64,000 bases of DNA from Karstenula rhodostoma CBS 690.94 (Eukaryota > Ascomycota > Dothideomycetes > Pleosporales > Didymosphaeriaceae): the NCBI GenBank assembly GCA_010093485.1, contig MU001508.1:1192051-1256050 (forward strand). Direction: 5' to 3'. Each line of letters starts with the position of its first letter. The stretch's first letter is position 1. Position numbers and translations under genes: made by a program. The notes beneath the pieces are model-generated. The model was not told the DNA's origin. It searched no databases and worked only from the letters and a program-made list of their open reading frames with translations. Below, in pieces: positions 32,427-45,085 of the stretch.

Positions 32427-34349
32427 CTAACACGTCTCCGCATACCTTAACCCATGTCCAAACCTAAACACAGGATCCTCAGTATCAAATGGCACATCCT
32501 CCTTATTCACCTCCACCGCCGCCATACTCCTCGGCAAATCATACGGCAGCTTGCCCATAGGCTGCGCACCATCGACCCCAAACACCACATCCAAGAACGC
32601 ATCAGGACCCGCTCCAAAGTTCGCCAGTAGAGCGTTCACCGACTCGGCGATCTCGGGGATAGCTGCGGGCCGGTCGAGGTAGATGTCTACGATGGTGGGC
32701 ACGGCGGAGTAGATGGCTGCTTGTCTGGCTTTTTCGGTGGCGTTGTATTCGAGGGAGCCGACGTGGTATTTTTTTTCGAAGCCGCCGGGGCGCGTCTCGT
32801 AGGGGGCTTGGAGGCGGATGAGGGCGAGGTCGGCTTCCTCGGGGGTAGAGGCTAAGGATAGGTTGCGAGCCTCGAGGTGCTCTGCGTCGATGCCTTCAAC
32901 GTACAACTTGAGGTTGCTGTCAGATTTGAGAGGGAGAATGTTGTCGGTGTTGGTAAGGAGGGTGTACGCCTTTCGCTGGGTTTCGTTGCCGATGCGGCGG
33001 AAGTAGGGGTTGCCGACGACCTGGACTGCGGCGTCGACGTCGACGAAAGGGTTTTCGAAGAGGCCGAGGATGAACTTCTCGCGGAGGAGGCGGCGTACGG
33101 ATACGTCTAGACGCTCTTCGGGAAGGACGCCGGTTTCCACCAGCTCGATGATGAGTTCCGGTCGTTGCTCGCCTCCGAACTGATCAACGCCTGCATTTAG
33201 TATCATGGCTGCACGCTGAAGCTCAGTCAAGTGCTCAACGCCCCATGCACGGGCAGGCATGTCCTGTCCTGTGATCACGGTGTCGGTGATAAGTCCCCAG
33301 TCGCTGCACACAATGCCCTCGAAGCCCAATTCGCCGCGGAGGAGGTCGGTAATGATGCCCTTGTTGAACGAAAAACCAACCTCGTCGTACTCAGTGCCGA
33401 TTGGTCGTGAGTAGTAAGGCATCATTTGTCGGGCACCTGCCGCAATCGCCGCCTTGAACGGAATAAGGTGGTACTCTAGGTTGTTGCCAGGATACGTCTG
33501 GTTTTTGCCGTATGCGAAGTGGCTATCTTCTCCGTTCTCCATGGGTCCGCCACCCGGGAAATGTTTGGTGATCGTCGAAACCGAGTGCGTACCAAGCTCT
33601 TCACCTTGGAATCCCTTGAGATAAGCGACCACAAGTTCCGCTGTCAGATTCGCGTCTTCGCCCATCGTGTTACCAATCCTGGACCACCGTGGCTCGGTCG
33701 CAAGGTCGATCTGCGGATGCAAGGCGGTTCGGATGCCAATCGCCATGTATTCTTCGCGTGCAATCTCAGCGAACTTTTGCACAACCTCCGCATCTCGCAG
33801 AGCAGCAAGGCCCAAACTCTCCGGCCATTGGGAAAACTGGTTCGCCGCAAAGCCTGTTCCGATATTTTCTGTGAATGCATGTCTTGGGTCGGAGCTCAAT
33901 GTGATCGGGATCCCAAGTCTGGTTTGTAGGGCGCGCTCCTGGATGCGGTTATACCACTCTGCCGTCACCCGGACGTTGGTAACGTCTCCAACGAGATTGA
34001 AATGTGTCATGAGCTTCTCGCCGATCATATTGTCGCTGCTGTTGCGACGCGCTGTGACGTTGCCGGAATCGAGAGTGCCGTTAGGGCCCATTTGCATCTG
34101 AGTATGGAAGAGCTGCCCGGCCTTCTCGGGAAGCGTCATCCTCTGGAGAAGATCCTCCACTCGATCTTCGGTACATAATGATGCATCGCGGTACGGGAGA
34201 GTTTCATTTTCAGACCGAACCATCAGCGGGTGTGCCGGAATCTTGGAAACAGGCTCCGGTCTCGCTGTGACCGAAGGAGTCAAGGCAGTGGTGAAGAGCA
34301 ACGAGAGAAGTGCCCTTCGACGCCATCTTAGAAGGTTTCCTGACGACAT
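32427..34349 (-). CDS. Secreted glycoside hydrolase family 3 (beta-glucosidase-like)
   Basis: Single exon, 640 residues from the chosen ATG. GH3 enzymes cleave beta-glucosides, beta-xylosides or N-acetylglucosaminides by a retaining mechanism. The chosen start, MSSGNLLRWRRRALLSLLFTTALTPSVTA, gives a signal peptide after a basic stretch; the frame continues 31 codons further upstream without improving it. Typical parts: VEDLLQRMTLPEKAGQLFH, GIPITLSSDPRHAFTENIGTG, EIAREEYMAIGIRTALHPQID and the TITKHFPGGGP motif (substrate-binding KH). GFEGIVCSDWGLITDT carries the nucleophile Asp, and the ENPFVD...VVG...AYTLLTNTDNILPLK domain boundary follows. The C-terminal domain ends PVFRFGHGLRY. The nucleophile is present; Glu acid/base cannot be assigned by eye. 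Several Asn-glycosylation sequons fit secretion. Exact substrate unknown. Confidence 0.9.
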   Translation of the reverse strand: MSSGNLLRWRRRALLSLLFTTALTPSVTARPEPVSKIPAHPLMVRSENETLPYRDASLCTEDRVEDLLQRMTLPEKAGQLFHTQMQMGPNGTLDSGNVTARRNSSDNMIGEKLMTHFNLVGDVTNVRVTAEWYNRIQERALQTRLGIPITLSSDPRHAFTENIGTGFAANQFSQWPESLGLAALRDAEVVQKFAEIAREEYMAIGIRTALHPQIDLATEPRWSRIGNTMGEDANLTAELVVAYLKGFQGEELGTHSVSTITKHFPGGGPMENGEDSHFAYGKNQTYPGNNLEYHLIPFKAAIAAGARQMMPYYSRPIGTEYDEVGFSFNKGIITDLLRGELGFEGIVCSDWGLITDTVITGQDMPARAWGVEHLTELQRAAMILNAGVDQFGGEQRPELIIELVETGVLPEERLDVSVRRLLREKFILGLFENPFVDVDAAVQVVGNPYFRRIGNETQRKAYTLLTNTDNILPLKSDSNLKLYVEGIDAEHLEARNLSLASTPEEADLALIRLQAPYETRPGGFEKKYHVGSLEYNATEKARQAAIYSAVPTIVDIYLDRPAAIPEIAESVNALLANFGAGPDAFLDVVFGVDGAQPMGKLPYDLPRSMAAVEVNKEDVPFDTEDPVFRFGHGLRYAETC

Positions 34350-35295
34350 CGCGGAAAAGTGACGATCCTTGGAGTCTTCGTCTAATGTCATACTCAAGAT
34401 GTTTCCGCCTTTTATAGCTCTCGCTGTCCACCGCCACCCCACATGCTCCCCATCATATTGGCATCGTCACCACATCGACCGGCTCTCGGCAGTTTCTTCG
34501 GCGGCCAGCCGACCTTGAGAAGCGGGTCGCTCGTTGTGACGGCTGGAAGAACAATGGGGCCAAGATGCCAAGTGTGGAGAAACTGGAGAAGACCATTCCG
34601 TTTGTGGACACGAAGGAGCATCGAGAAGCCGACGTTTAGCCCATTGGCTACAAAAGCTGGAGTAGCGATGGAAAGGCACCTACGGTACGGCTGCTGCGAC
34701 GGTCGGGTCTTGCATAGGTTATGATGGCCCGAGGTATTTTTGCCCAGGTGCAAACTCAGCACGTGGGTGAATGGATCTTATTGTCGAGATCAATTAGCAC
34801 ATATCTTTCGCAGTTGGTTGCCGAGCGCTCCCGTGACTAGACCAGGTGTGCGGTGTGGCCATGCAGGCTGTGACATGCGGGATCGACGAAGAGTTCTCTT
34901 GCGGCGGTGATCGATACCGAAACAGAGACGTACGAGTCGGAATTGCTTTACCGTAAAAGAATTTCTCATTCTTACCATTGGCATCGGAACTAACGATGTA
35001 GGGGCCAGCATCTTACGATGTATGCAGTCGGCATACCCGATTGAGTAACAAGCGCCATGTGAAAGATTCACATGCTATCTGAGATTTCAAGACATGTCCA
35101 TACTTGCGCAAAACGTCACAGTACGGATCGCTGAGTAGACCCAAGAAGCCCCGAATAACCTCAAAACCATCGCCAACAGGGGCTTGCCAAAACCTGACAC
35201 GAGTCACTTCTACGGGCCGCGCAAAACATGGTTCTCGATAGCCACGAAAACATGGCACAGCAGTCTCGCAACGTTCTTTAAACCTATGCATGGTA
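34350..35295. other. GH3 promoter and 3' flank of VAO, no supported gene
   Basis: Upstream region of the GH3 gene, then about 500 bp of AT-balanced sequence to the VAO stop. Several open frames (for example 35013-35327 minus) overlap but carry no motif. Confidence 0.45.
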
Positions 35296-37188
<1,893 letters not shown>

Positions 37189-37409
37189 TTACACGAAGAA
37201 ATGCCAGTACAAGTGGTTATATCGTGACCCGAGCGATCCAGCACCCGAGGTCAGGCCCGTTCCGCAGGACCCCATCGATCTGCCGTCGCGGGGTAGAAGG
37301 TAAGACCACCATGAGACTAAGACGTCCCCGCACCTGCATCGGCAGTAGTGACCGCACGGGAACGTTTGTCGATCTCTAGTGATGGCGCAACAAGAGTAGC
37401 GTGTAGCGG

Positions 37410-37646
37410 TCAAACTGCTTCTCCCCCTTTAAGGTATCCACATCGACGCTTCCTATGAAGTCCGGACTTGGCGCCCCTTTGCTTTTCTTCTTTGCGATTG
37501 TAAGCACGCTGCTCCAGCCTCAACTTACGGGAATCGGGTTGGCTGAAAAAGCTGAATGGGACACTCAACGACACTTCTTCGTCTTCGTCGGTTGGAGGCG
37601 GCATGGTCGGAGACGACGCCGGCGATGACGGATCCATACGATCCAT
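37410..37646 (-). CDS. Possible small basic protein, unrecognised
   Basis: A 78-residue frame, acidic/Pro-rich at first (SSPASSPTMPPPTDEDEEV) and strongly basic later (QRAYNRKEEKQRGAKSGLHRKRR). It lies upstream of and on the same strand as VAO. It may be a first exon: the region to 37189 has Cys/His-rich open sequence (QTFPCGHYCRCRCGD) in another frame that could join by splicing, though no convincing junction was found. Function unknown. Confidence 0.25.
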   Translation of the reverse strand: MDRMDPSSPASSPTMPPPTDEDEEVSLSVPFSFFSQPDSRKLRLEQRAYNRKEEKQRGAKSGLHRKRRCGYLKGGEAV

Positions 37647-38788
37647 CTAGCGCTTAAACGTTGGCAATGAGCATTGCTGGAGCTTGACTTGCGGCAGATA
37701 ATCTAGGACTCCTTGCCGGCATCGCTCACGTTGCTATCAATGGCTGTACGGCAGGCGCATCTAAGTTGGTTTACAAAGGCGTTCCTGCGAGCTACACTGC
37801 AACTGATAATTCCCCTTTCTGCGCAAGAGTGCCGCAACTGAAATGGGGTACAGCTATGGTGCCGAGAGCGAGGGTGCAACAAGTGCAAAGCAACAAAGCG
37901 GCGTGTGTCCCGACCTAACTTTGAGCAATGTGGTCGCAGAAAGAAAGGAGAGGAAGAGCTCGCCTACCCTATTTCACGAACGCCAAGGTTCGTGAACATG
38001 CATCCCAAAACCAAAACCAACCAATTCTTGACTCTTCGCGAGCCCCAAACCCAAAACACCTCGGCAGCTAGGCTCTCCATCCTCATCTGGTCTTCCTCCT
38101 TTCGGTTCTGCGAGTCAATACTGCTCCGGCCCACATCGCGATGCGGCTGAAGATGGACGACGTGGACGAGGCTGGCTCGAGGCCCCTCGCAAACCCTAGC
38201 CGCCTTCCCCAATGCAGCCTCAGCCTTGCCGCTTGCGGCGACCTATCTTCACCACCACCATCGGCCCAAGCTGAGATAGATCCAAATGGGAGAGCCGTCG
38301 AGTCGCGGACCGACCTACGCGACAGAAAGCATCGCGCCCTCGCGTGCTCCGAATGCGCTACTGCTCGCGTGGAGACCAATGTGCTGGGCGCCGTGGGTTC
38401 GCTACAGTAGGAAATGGCTAGAGTTGGCGCGAACAATAACACTCGTATTTGCGTCGCTAATCGTGCTGTAGGTGGGGCGAAAGTGGTCGAGATACGCCCA
38501 TCCCATGATTGTGCAGCGCTCCGTCCCTTGAGGCGTTGCTGAGATGGAAGTGTAGCCTTGTCGACGTGTTCGTGAGATTGCTGATGAGAGACGAGCTTTG
38601 CCGTGGACTCGGTGAGCGATTGTGCCATCAGCCTTTAAAACGCTGCATCCTTCCTCCTAGTGTGAGGAATAGCTACAGTCAGATACCTAGCTGGGATCTG
38701 AGTATACACGGCCGGCCAGCTCGTCTCACACACAAAACTGTGCCGTCAGACTGCGTCGAGTTTATCTTGTCTAAACCACCCTTTCAAC
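37647..38788. other. Intergenic region, no supported gene
   Basis: A 181-codon minus frame (38083-38628) and the plus frames opposite it show no family motif or splice support. The promoter of the membrane protein at 38789 lies at the right. Confidence 0.4.
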
Positions 38789-39686
38789 ATGAAGCTATTC
38801 ACCTACGAAGAATGGGGAGTACCTCAATCTGGGTTCGACACCTCATACACATTCGTCCGCTCCCACTTCGTCTCACCAGCCACCCTCGCCTGCATCCGCG
38901 CTGTACTCTGTCTCTACAGCTTCACCACAATCATCACATGCTACACCTGGCTCGCCCACAAAACAGCGACCATCAGCCTCAAGGATGTTAACCTCGACCC
39001 GTACACCATCCAACAAGGCAACGCCGCCATCGGCCAGTCCTTCAGCTTCTTCACATACCTCACCTTCTGGTCACTGGTACGTAACACCGAGCACGAGATC
39101 CATGGCCACACACGCTAATACTACACACCAGGGCTTCTACTTCCTCATATCCGCCTTCCACACCTTCACCTACGCCTTCCGCCGCCGCACCTGGCTCCAC
39201 ACCTGGCCGCTGCCCCTCCAGCTCCTCCACACCCTCTTCTACTCCACCATAACCTGCTTCCCCTTCCTCGTCACCATCGTCTTCTGGGGCACCATGAACT
39301 CAGGCTGGCCCGCGGGCCGATTCGAGCAATGGATCAACCTCAGCGTGCACGGGCTGAACAGCGTCTTCGCCATTGTCGAAATCGTCCTGCCCGCCACTCA
39401 ACCGCAGCCCTGGAACCATCTCTCCGTTGTCCTGCTGGTGTTGTCTGGGTACCTCGGGCTTGCGTATCTGACGCAGGAGACGCAGGGGTTCTACGTGTAT
39501 GAGTGGATGAATCCTGCGCATGGGAAGGGGGGTATTGTGTTGCATATTGTGGGGTACGCTGGGGGTATGATTGCGTTGTTTGTGCTGGCGAGGTATGCGG
39601 TTGTGGCGAGGAATGCGGTTGCGAGGAGGATTGGGGCTGTGGAGGAGGAGATGGGGGAAAAGGGGATGAAGCTTGATGACGGGTAG
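38789..39686 (+). CDS. Multi-pass membrane protein, FAR-17a/AIG1-like
   Basis: Exons 38789-39076 and 39132-39686 (GTACGT...CACCAG) give 280 residues. Six hydrophobic segments are visible (about residues 33-53, 85-115, 128-150, 170-190, 198-215 and 235-255). The core INLSVHGLNSVFAIVEIVLPATQPQPWNHLSVVLLVLSGYLGLAYLTQ resembles the FAR-17a/AIG1 family, ER-type membrane proteins with a conserved His and Thr that, in animals, hydrolyse fatty-acid esters of hydroxy fatty acids. Whether this protein has that activity is not known. The C-terminus is short and charged (EEEMGEKGMKLDDG). The family call rests on topology and a few motifs, so moderate confidence. Confidence 0.6.
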
Positions 39687-40283
39687 GACTCTGAGTCGAC
39701 ATCTGCGTCGAGGTCTGTGGTATAGAAGTAATACACTAACAAATGATAATTTTAATACATTACAATTCTGTAAATGTCATCTGGAAAAATACAACATGTA
39801 ATGGCAAATAGAGACGACGGTTATAATTTCTCCGGCTGGACTTCTCTGTCGCTTTATTAGATTGATTCAAGTCAATCAATATCAAATGTGACATTGTGCC
39901 TCCTGTGACATATTCGGCTAACCAAAGACTGGCATATCTCAACCTACCGACGCTTCTTCAATCCTACCTGTGAAAAAAAAAACCCCCATAGATGCATGGA
40001 AACCAACACTGAGAACTGGAACAAGCCTACGATTGAAGACATCTATATCCTATGTGAATGTCAGCCATAGATTATTAACGCCTGATTTTCAAGAAAAAAT
40101 ATACAGCAGCTTCCTACAGCATGCACATCCCTAGCAAGGCAGTTATTCTTCTTTCCATCCATAAGCACTCCAGCTCATGCTATCATTCATTATGCCATAA
40201 CATACACAGCACACACCGCCCCCTCATCCCACCGCCCCCTCATCCCACCGCCCCCTCATCCCACCGTACGCCATCCCTCACAC
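39687..40283. other. Convergent intergenic region
   Basis: Lies between the 3' ends of the membrane protein and the epimerase. AT-rich, with poly-A tracts, then a 16-bp tandem repeat next to the epimerase stop. No gene seen. Confidence 0.5.
40215..40266. repeat. 16-bp tandem repeat, three copies
   Basis: Three exact copies of accgccccctcatccc followed by a partial one (accg). It lies about 18 bp from the stop codon of the NAD(P)HX epimerase gene, in its 3' region. Confidence 0.9.
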
Positions 40284-41129
40284 TCACAACTTCCCCCCCT
40301 CAACCGGCACCTCGACCACCTGATCCAGCCCCTCATACTTCGGGACATCCAGCCCATACTTCTCCGCCACCTCCGGACTCAAGAACCTCCCACCCAAGAA
40401 GTGCCGTCCCCGGAACCACTTCACCAGCGGCTTCGGCGCCGTCAAACTAACAAGCGCCTCAGGCATGAACCCCTTCCCTGGCCCCTCACCCGGCGGCCCA
40501 TCCTCGATGTTCCAGCTACTCGGCGCATCGACCGCGAGCACGGGGATCTTCGTGTCCCTCAGCGCCTCAATCACGCTGGGGAACGGCTCGCGCACCTCGC
40601 CGGAGAAAGAAAAGCCGAAGATGGCGTCAACGATGTGGTCGGTGGATTTCAGCGCCGAGGGAAAGTCGTCGGTGAAGGGGACTTTGAGGTCTTCGAGCTG
40701 CTTCTTGAGGCGCTGGTAGAGGTCGTTTTTGGATTGCTTGGGGTAGTAGATGGTGGGGTGGTAGCCGTAGTGGAAGAGGTGGCGGGCTGCGACTAGGCCG
40801 TCGCCGCCGTTGTTTCCGGGACCGCAGGCGACGAGGATGCGCTTGCCTTTGCTGAGGGGTTGGAGTTTGAAGACTGGGGAGGCGTTGGTTTGGTGTTTGC
40901 ATATGCAGTCGTGCGGGAATGGGTTGTGGTGTTTCGAGCAGGGAAAGGATTTGGGACGTACCGGCTTGTGAGACGGAGAGGCCAGCGAGCTCCATCAATT
41001 GGTCGATTGAGAATGCTCCCGTGGACATGAGCTCTTGGTCGAGCGCTGCGGCGCTCTTCGCGGAAAGTGTCTGTACAGATCAGCAACCAACTTCTGATAC
41101 GGAAGGAGCTGACTCACCCTCAAAGCCAT
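40284..41129 (-). CDS. NNR1: NAD(P)H-hydrate epimerase (YjeF N-terminal domain)
   Basis: Repairs damaged NAD(P)HX by interconverting its R and S epimers for the ATP-dependent dehydratase. Exons 41118-41129 (only 12 nt, MALR), 40962-41070 and 40284-40873 give 236 residues, the normal length for the single-domain eukaryotic enzyme. Visible: TLSAKSAAALDQELMSTGAFSIDQLMELAGLSVSQA, ILVACGPGNNGGDGLVAARHL (nucleotide-binding loop), VDAIFGFSFSGEVREPF and IPVLAVDAPSSWNIEDGPP. The last carries the catalytic Asp region; Asp at VDAIFG and DAPS fits the family. Closing motifs are LVSLTAPKPLVKWFRGRHFLGGRF and YEGLDQVVEVP. Donors are GTGAGT and GTACGT. The tiny first exon is supported by the conserved start MALRTLSAK. 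It is divergent from MRPS16, consistent with a mitochondrial or cytosolic repair role. Confidence 0.93.
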
Positions 41130-41496
41130 AGTTGGGCACTTCGCTCTTTTGAGTTTTGGTTCTGCAGAGTGGTTGGGTTCGGAATCGTGTTGCGAGTTGC
41201 AGTGAGGATCAGATGCGATGCAATTACATCACCGCATCGCCGAACCTCCAGATCCATACCTTCACAAACCCACAAACAAGCGATCCCCAAGCCCAAATCA
41301 TATCTGAAATGCCAATATCATTACCCTCTTGAACGGACTACTATCACCATCCACTTCGCCGCACCAACATAACATACCAACCAATCACGTGCTCACTCGC
41401 CGCCCGCCCGGCTCATCCTCGGTCCAAAAAGTTACGCAGCAACACGACCACAGTTTCCACGCGCCACCCACGCCCATCAGCCATCTCCAGCCCACA
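41130..41496. promoter_or_regulatory. Divergent promoter NNR1 / mitochondrial S16
   Basis: 367 bp separate the two start codons, both with short first exons. No specific operator was recognised. Confidence 0.5.
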
Positions 41497-41992
41497 ATGG
41501 TCCTCCGCATACGGCTCGCCCGCTTCGGCAAGAAGCACTCGCCCTTCTACAACATCGTTGTTGCGCATGCCCGGTACGTCCGCCCAGTTCCCAACACCCC
41601 CGACCGACTCCCCCATCGAACAAGCCTCCGTTGCTTCTCCAGCTATGCGAAACCAACGCCCCTTCTCTTCCCTCCCCACACCCGACTAACACACCCAAAG
41701 CACAGCACGCAACTCGCGTCCCCTCGAAGTCCTCGGGACCTACGACCCCACGCCCAAGCCCCCCCGACCCGGCGACACGCACGGCCGCCCCTGGAAGGAC
41801 ATCAAGCTAGACGTGTCGCGCGCGCGGTACTGGGTCGGCGTGGGCGCGCAGCCGAGCGACACGGCGTGGCGTCTGCTGAGCATGGTTGGGATTTTGGAGC
41901 CGCAGTTCCGCGTCGGTCAGATACAGGGGAAGGTGGTGCGGGCTGAGACGGCCGCGAAGAGCTTGATTAGTCCGAAGGAGGGGGCTGCGTGA
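41497..41992 (+). CDS. MRPS16: Mitochondrial ribosomal protein bS16m
   Basis: Small mitochondrial ribosomal subunit protein of the bacterial S16 family. Exons 41497-41573 and 41701-41992 give 122 residues. The start [42 protein letters not shown] is the S16 signature, continuing DIKLDVSRARYWVGVGAQPSDTAWRLLSMVGILEP. The intron (donor GTACGT, acceptor CCAAAG) falls inside the Arg codon of HAR and is needed to join the two halves. The basic N-terminus lacks a separate cleavable presequence, as in several fungal S16 proteins. It is divergent from NNR1. Confidence 0.93.
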
Positions 41993-42408
41993 GCGTTGGG
42001 GAGATGTGAGGTGGTAGAGATGGAAGTGGAGAGGAGGGCGTGGTGGTGTGGGTGGATGGGAACAACTTTCTCTCTCTCCCTGCTGGAAGCTCCACGCCGC
42101 GTCGCACCTACCATTGCACCGAGGAAGGCTTACCGGCAGGGGACCGTCGTAAACGGAGACCATGTAAATTTACTGTGCTGCATATACCAGGCGTTAAGAT
42201 CAAAACCAAAGCAAGGAGGGAAACGTAAACGTAGATGCGATTGCGACATGTAACATAGCGTACATTTCAAATGTACAATCTAGATCTCTTTCTTTCCGCT
42301 GAACCCAACAACCAATGCCATGCACCAGACACCCGCTAAGCCAAACCCACACCAACGCCTCGAAATGCCGATCCCAAAGCCCATACAGGCATGCTCTTCG
42401 AATGATAC

Positions 42409-44122
42409 TCAGTGCGCAGCCACCAGAAACGTGTTCGTGATAAGGCAAGTCACCATAACGCACGCCCCGTAAACTGCGAGCGCGAGACTCAACTGCCTCA
42501 ACAATCCCCTCCTCCAATTCCGGCTCTTGTGCGCATCGCTCATAACGTAGCCCTCTGCATCTGCACTGTCGAAATCGTCTTCGTCATCTTCATCCTTGAC
42601 GAGTTTCTGGTGGTGCGCCGAATCCGGGTCCGAGATTTTGTAGTAGAACAGCCCCGGAAGGATGAACGAGATGGTGGTGGAGCCGGTTGATCCTACGTAC
42701 GCAAGGACCTTTTCGAGCGAGGAGACAGTCATGGCGGTGATGAAGGAGAGCACGATGAGCACGGTGGAGATAACGGCGAAGCGCAGGTCGCTCATCTCCC
42801 GAGGCTTGCTGCCGCGTGCTGAGGGTGCGCCAACGATAAGAGTGTGTCTGCTGGGGCTGTCCTCGCCTTGTGGTCTGCGCTGTGGGCGCCACTTCAGACA
42901 TGCGTCGATGCTAGCGCGGCAAGGGTGGATTTGGAGGGGGTAGGAAAACATGACGAGGATGACGATGGCCAGGCGGCCAATGGTTGAGGCGGCGGCAGCG
43001 GGGTACATATTGACGATGTTGCCAGTGATGTTGTCGCCGTAAGAGAGGTAGCCCGTTATGCCGGTCAAAATGTACAGGGCGCAGGCAGAGCCGATCGAGG
43101 CAAAGATTACGGATGTGGTGCGGAAATGGGAATTGTCTGCTATCTCGTTGAGGATGGAGAACATCTGACAAGGTTAGGACAAAAAATCTAAAGTTGCTTC
43201 CATTGCAAGGGAGTAGAGGGGCTTACATTCTGGTGACAGGTATACGCAAAGACAATTACAGGGAAGGCCGCGAGTGCTGACACCGGGCCAGACCACTGGA
43301 AGACCCTAACCGGGCCACGTTCTGAAAGCGTATCTCCTTTGATGTAGTGTGCGACTACTAGGATCACGAGATAGGCGATGGAGAAAAGAGCAATGATGCT
43401 GGTATATTTGAGGGAATCCAAACGTCGGAGAAACGAGAGTGGGATGACGATAAGCCTGCACATGTTAACATGCAGAATGGATATGCCTTGGAAGATACCC
43501 ACATGAACGCTGTGATCCAAAACTGCCTGTCCACCAGGAATGATATCTCCCCAGCCTGGGGGGCAAACCCCTCGACCACTCTGGGCATCAGATCCCCAAT
43601 GATGATGAGGTAGCTCACAGCTACGCCGAAACATTTTACAGCGATTGCGGCGTCGAAGAGAATTGATAAATTCGGGTATGTGAGTTGCGACAGGGCTGCG
43701 AAAGAGACGTGGCCGCGGTCTATGTAACGGGCGCATCGCGTCTGGAGATACAGGCCAAAGCCAGCGGTCAAGCCTGCCCATGCTATGACGAATATCCCGA
43801 GGAAGATGCCCATTTTCGAGAGTGCAGAGGGCATAGCGAGCAAGCCAGCGCCCAAGACTGCCATTCGTTAGCCTCCATGGTCGTGCGCCTGTGAAAGTGG
43901 ACCGTACTGGTGTTGACCAAGTTGATAACGCTCGAGATCCATGTTGCTTGGCCGTGGTGTCCCGTCAACGTCTTTCCCCTCCCGCGCCTGCGCCAGTCAG
44001 CACAAACCTCCCCCACATTCATCTGATGTTGGTTCTGACCTCCGCCCTCGCAGCGAGCCGGTGCTCGAAGACATGGGGTCCGTGTCGGTCGGCTCAGGAC
44101 CGATGGCCGAGTATCCAGCCAT
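42409..44122 (-). CDS. Vacuolar amino-acid transporter, AVT/SLC38-like
   Basis: Five exons (44040-44122, 43908-43987, 43503-43857, 43227-43455 and 42409-43164) total 500 residues. AVT proteins export amino acids from, or import them into, the vacuole. Signature start of the fold: WISSVINLVNTILGAGLLAMPSALSKMG (unwound first helix). Further motifs are GLYLQTRCARYID, AAIAVKCFGVAVSYLIIIGDLMP, QFWITAFMLIVIPLSFLRRLDSLKYTS, PVIVFAYTCHQNMFSILNEI and YILTGITGYLSYGDNITGNI, plus a hydrophilic loop with basic and Ser residues before helix 9. About 11 membrane segments in all. It ends close to the last helix, with an acidic loop (DEDDEDDFDSADAEG). Subtype looks like AVT5/AVT6 by length and absence of a long N-terminal tail. 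Start placed at MAGYSAIGPEP; MSSSTGSL, 16 codons later, is an alternative. It is divergent from the RO10-like gene. Confidence 0.9.
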
Positions 44123-44417
44123 GCTGCACCAAAAGCCTGCGTCTAGTCGTATTGCGCAAACATGCGACGGCGTCGATGTCGGTTGATCGGACGAGCAGCG
44201 TGCTCCTCGGGGTCGGAGTTGGTAGAAACACAATGGAATTAAAGGACACACGGGCACGAGCGCATCTCCACAGGCAGGTGCTCGTGCTGACGTTGGGGCA
44301 AGCGCAAGGGCAAGCGCACTCGCCAAGCACGCCGGGAGCGCCGTGCGAGTGTCCACTGCCGTTATCCGCCAGGAACGCGTCTAGTAAACGTCGCGTAAAC
44401 ATCATTCCCCGCGCACG
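44123..44417. promoter_or_regulatory. Divergent promoter AVT-like / RO10-like
   Basis: About 300 bp between start codons of the transporter (minus) and the dynactin-like gene (plus). No specific site recognised. Confidence 0.45.
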
Positions 44418-45085
44418 TTGGACGCCATGGACGAATATGAGGAGGCGGTTCTGTTCACGTTTGCGCTACTGGAGTCGCGCTTGAGCCGATTGGAATACAT
44501 CCTGGGCAGCAAGAGGGAGGGCCATGAGGAGCCCAAGACGGTGCCGGAGCGCATACACAAGATCGAGAGGTCGTTGCAGGAGCTGTCGACCAAGACGGGC
44601 CTACTCAGCGATGCACGGCAGCTACGTAGGTATGAAGTGCAATCGAGGAAGAATCACGCGACTGACAGCTAGCAGTGAGCAAGCACCAGGACATCCTGAA
44701 GCCAGAGCAAGAGGCGGGAGATGCCCCTCTTGACACGGAGGAAAGGGCCGTCATGGTCGTCGAGCGCGCGCCTCAATTCGCTACCACCGCGTCGCAACTA
44801 AAAACACTCGAGGACCAGCAGATACCCTCGACCGACGGCTTTACCCAGCTCGCTAAGCTTCTGCCTCGCATCGCCGAAGCAGAAGACCGCCACCTGCAAC
44901 AGGCCCTACAGATATCACATATGAGGAAGAAGAATGGTCTGCTGGTACAACGCGTGAAGCAGGTGCAGTTCCTCAGCGCCGCTCGCTGCTGGACAGAGTG
45001 GCAGGGCCGGCTGCAGAATGTGCAAAAGACCATAGCGCGCATTGAATTCAAGAAGAAGCAGGGGGAAGAGGAGGACGACCTATGA
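44418..45085 (+). CDS. Dynactin p24/RO10-like protein
   Basis: Exons 44418-44625 and 44676-45085 (GTAGGT...AGCAG) give 205 residues; a second ATG nine bases on gives MDEYEEAVLF and 202. The protein is almost all helix: LESRLSRLEYILGS, RIHKIERSLQELSTKTGLL, LLSKHQDIL, then PQFATTASQLKTLEDQQIPSTDGFTQLAKLLPRIAEAEDRHLQQALQISHMRKKNGLL and CWTEWQGRLQNVQK. This resembles the fungal nuclear-distribution protein RO10, thought to be the dynactin p24 (DCTN3) subunit needed for dynein-driven nuclear movement. Assigned from remembered motifs such as the coiled-coil start and the RCWTEW near the end, so moderate confidence. The Cys-Trp motif and helical layout are clear. Confidence 0.65.

Noticed and set aside
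38083..38628. A 181-codon minus frame upstream of the membrane protein.
   Set aside because: No family motif, Ser/Arg/Ala-rich composition as in GC-rich noncoding sequence.
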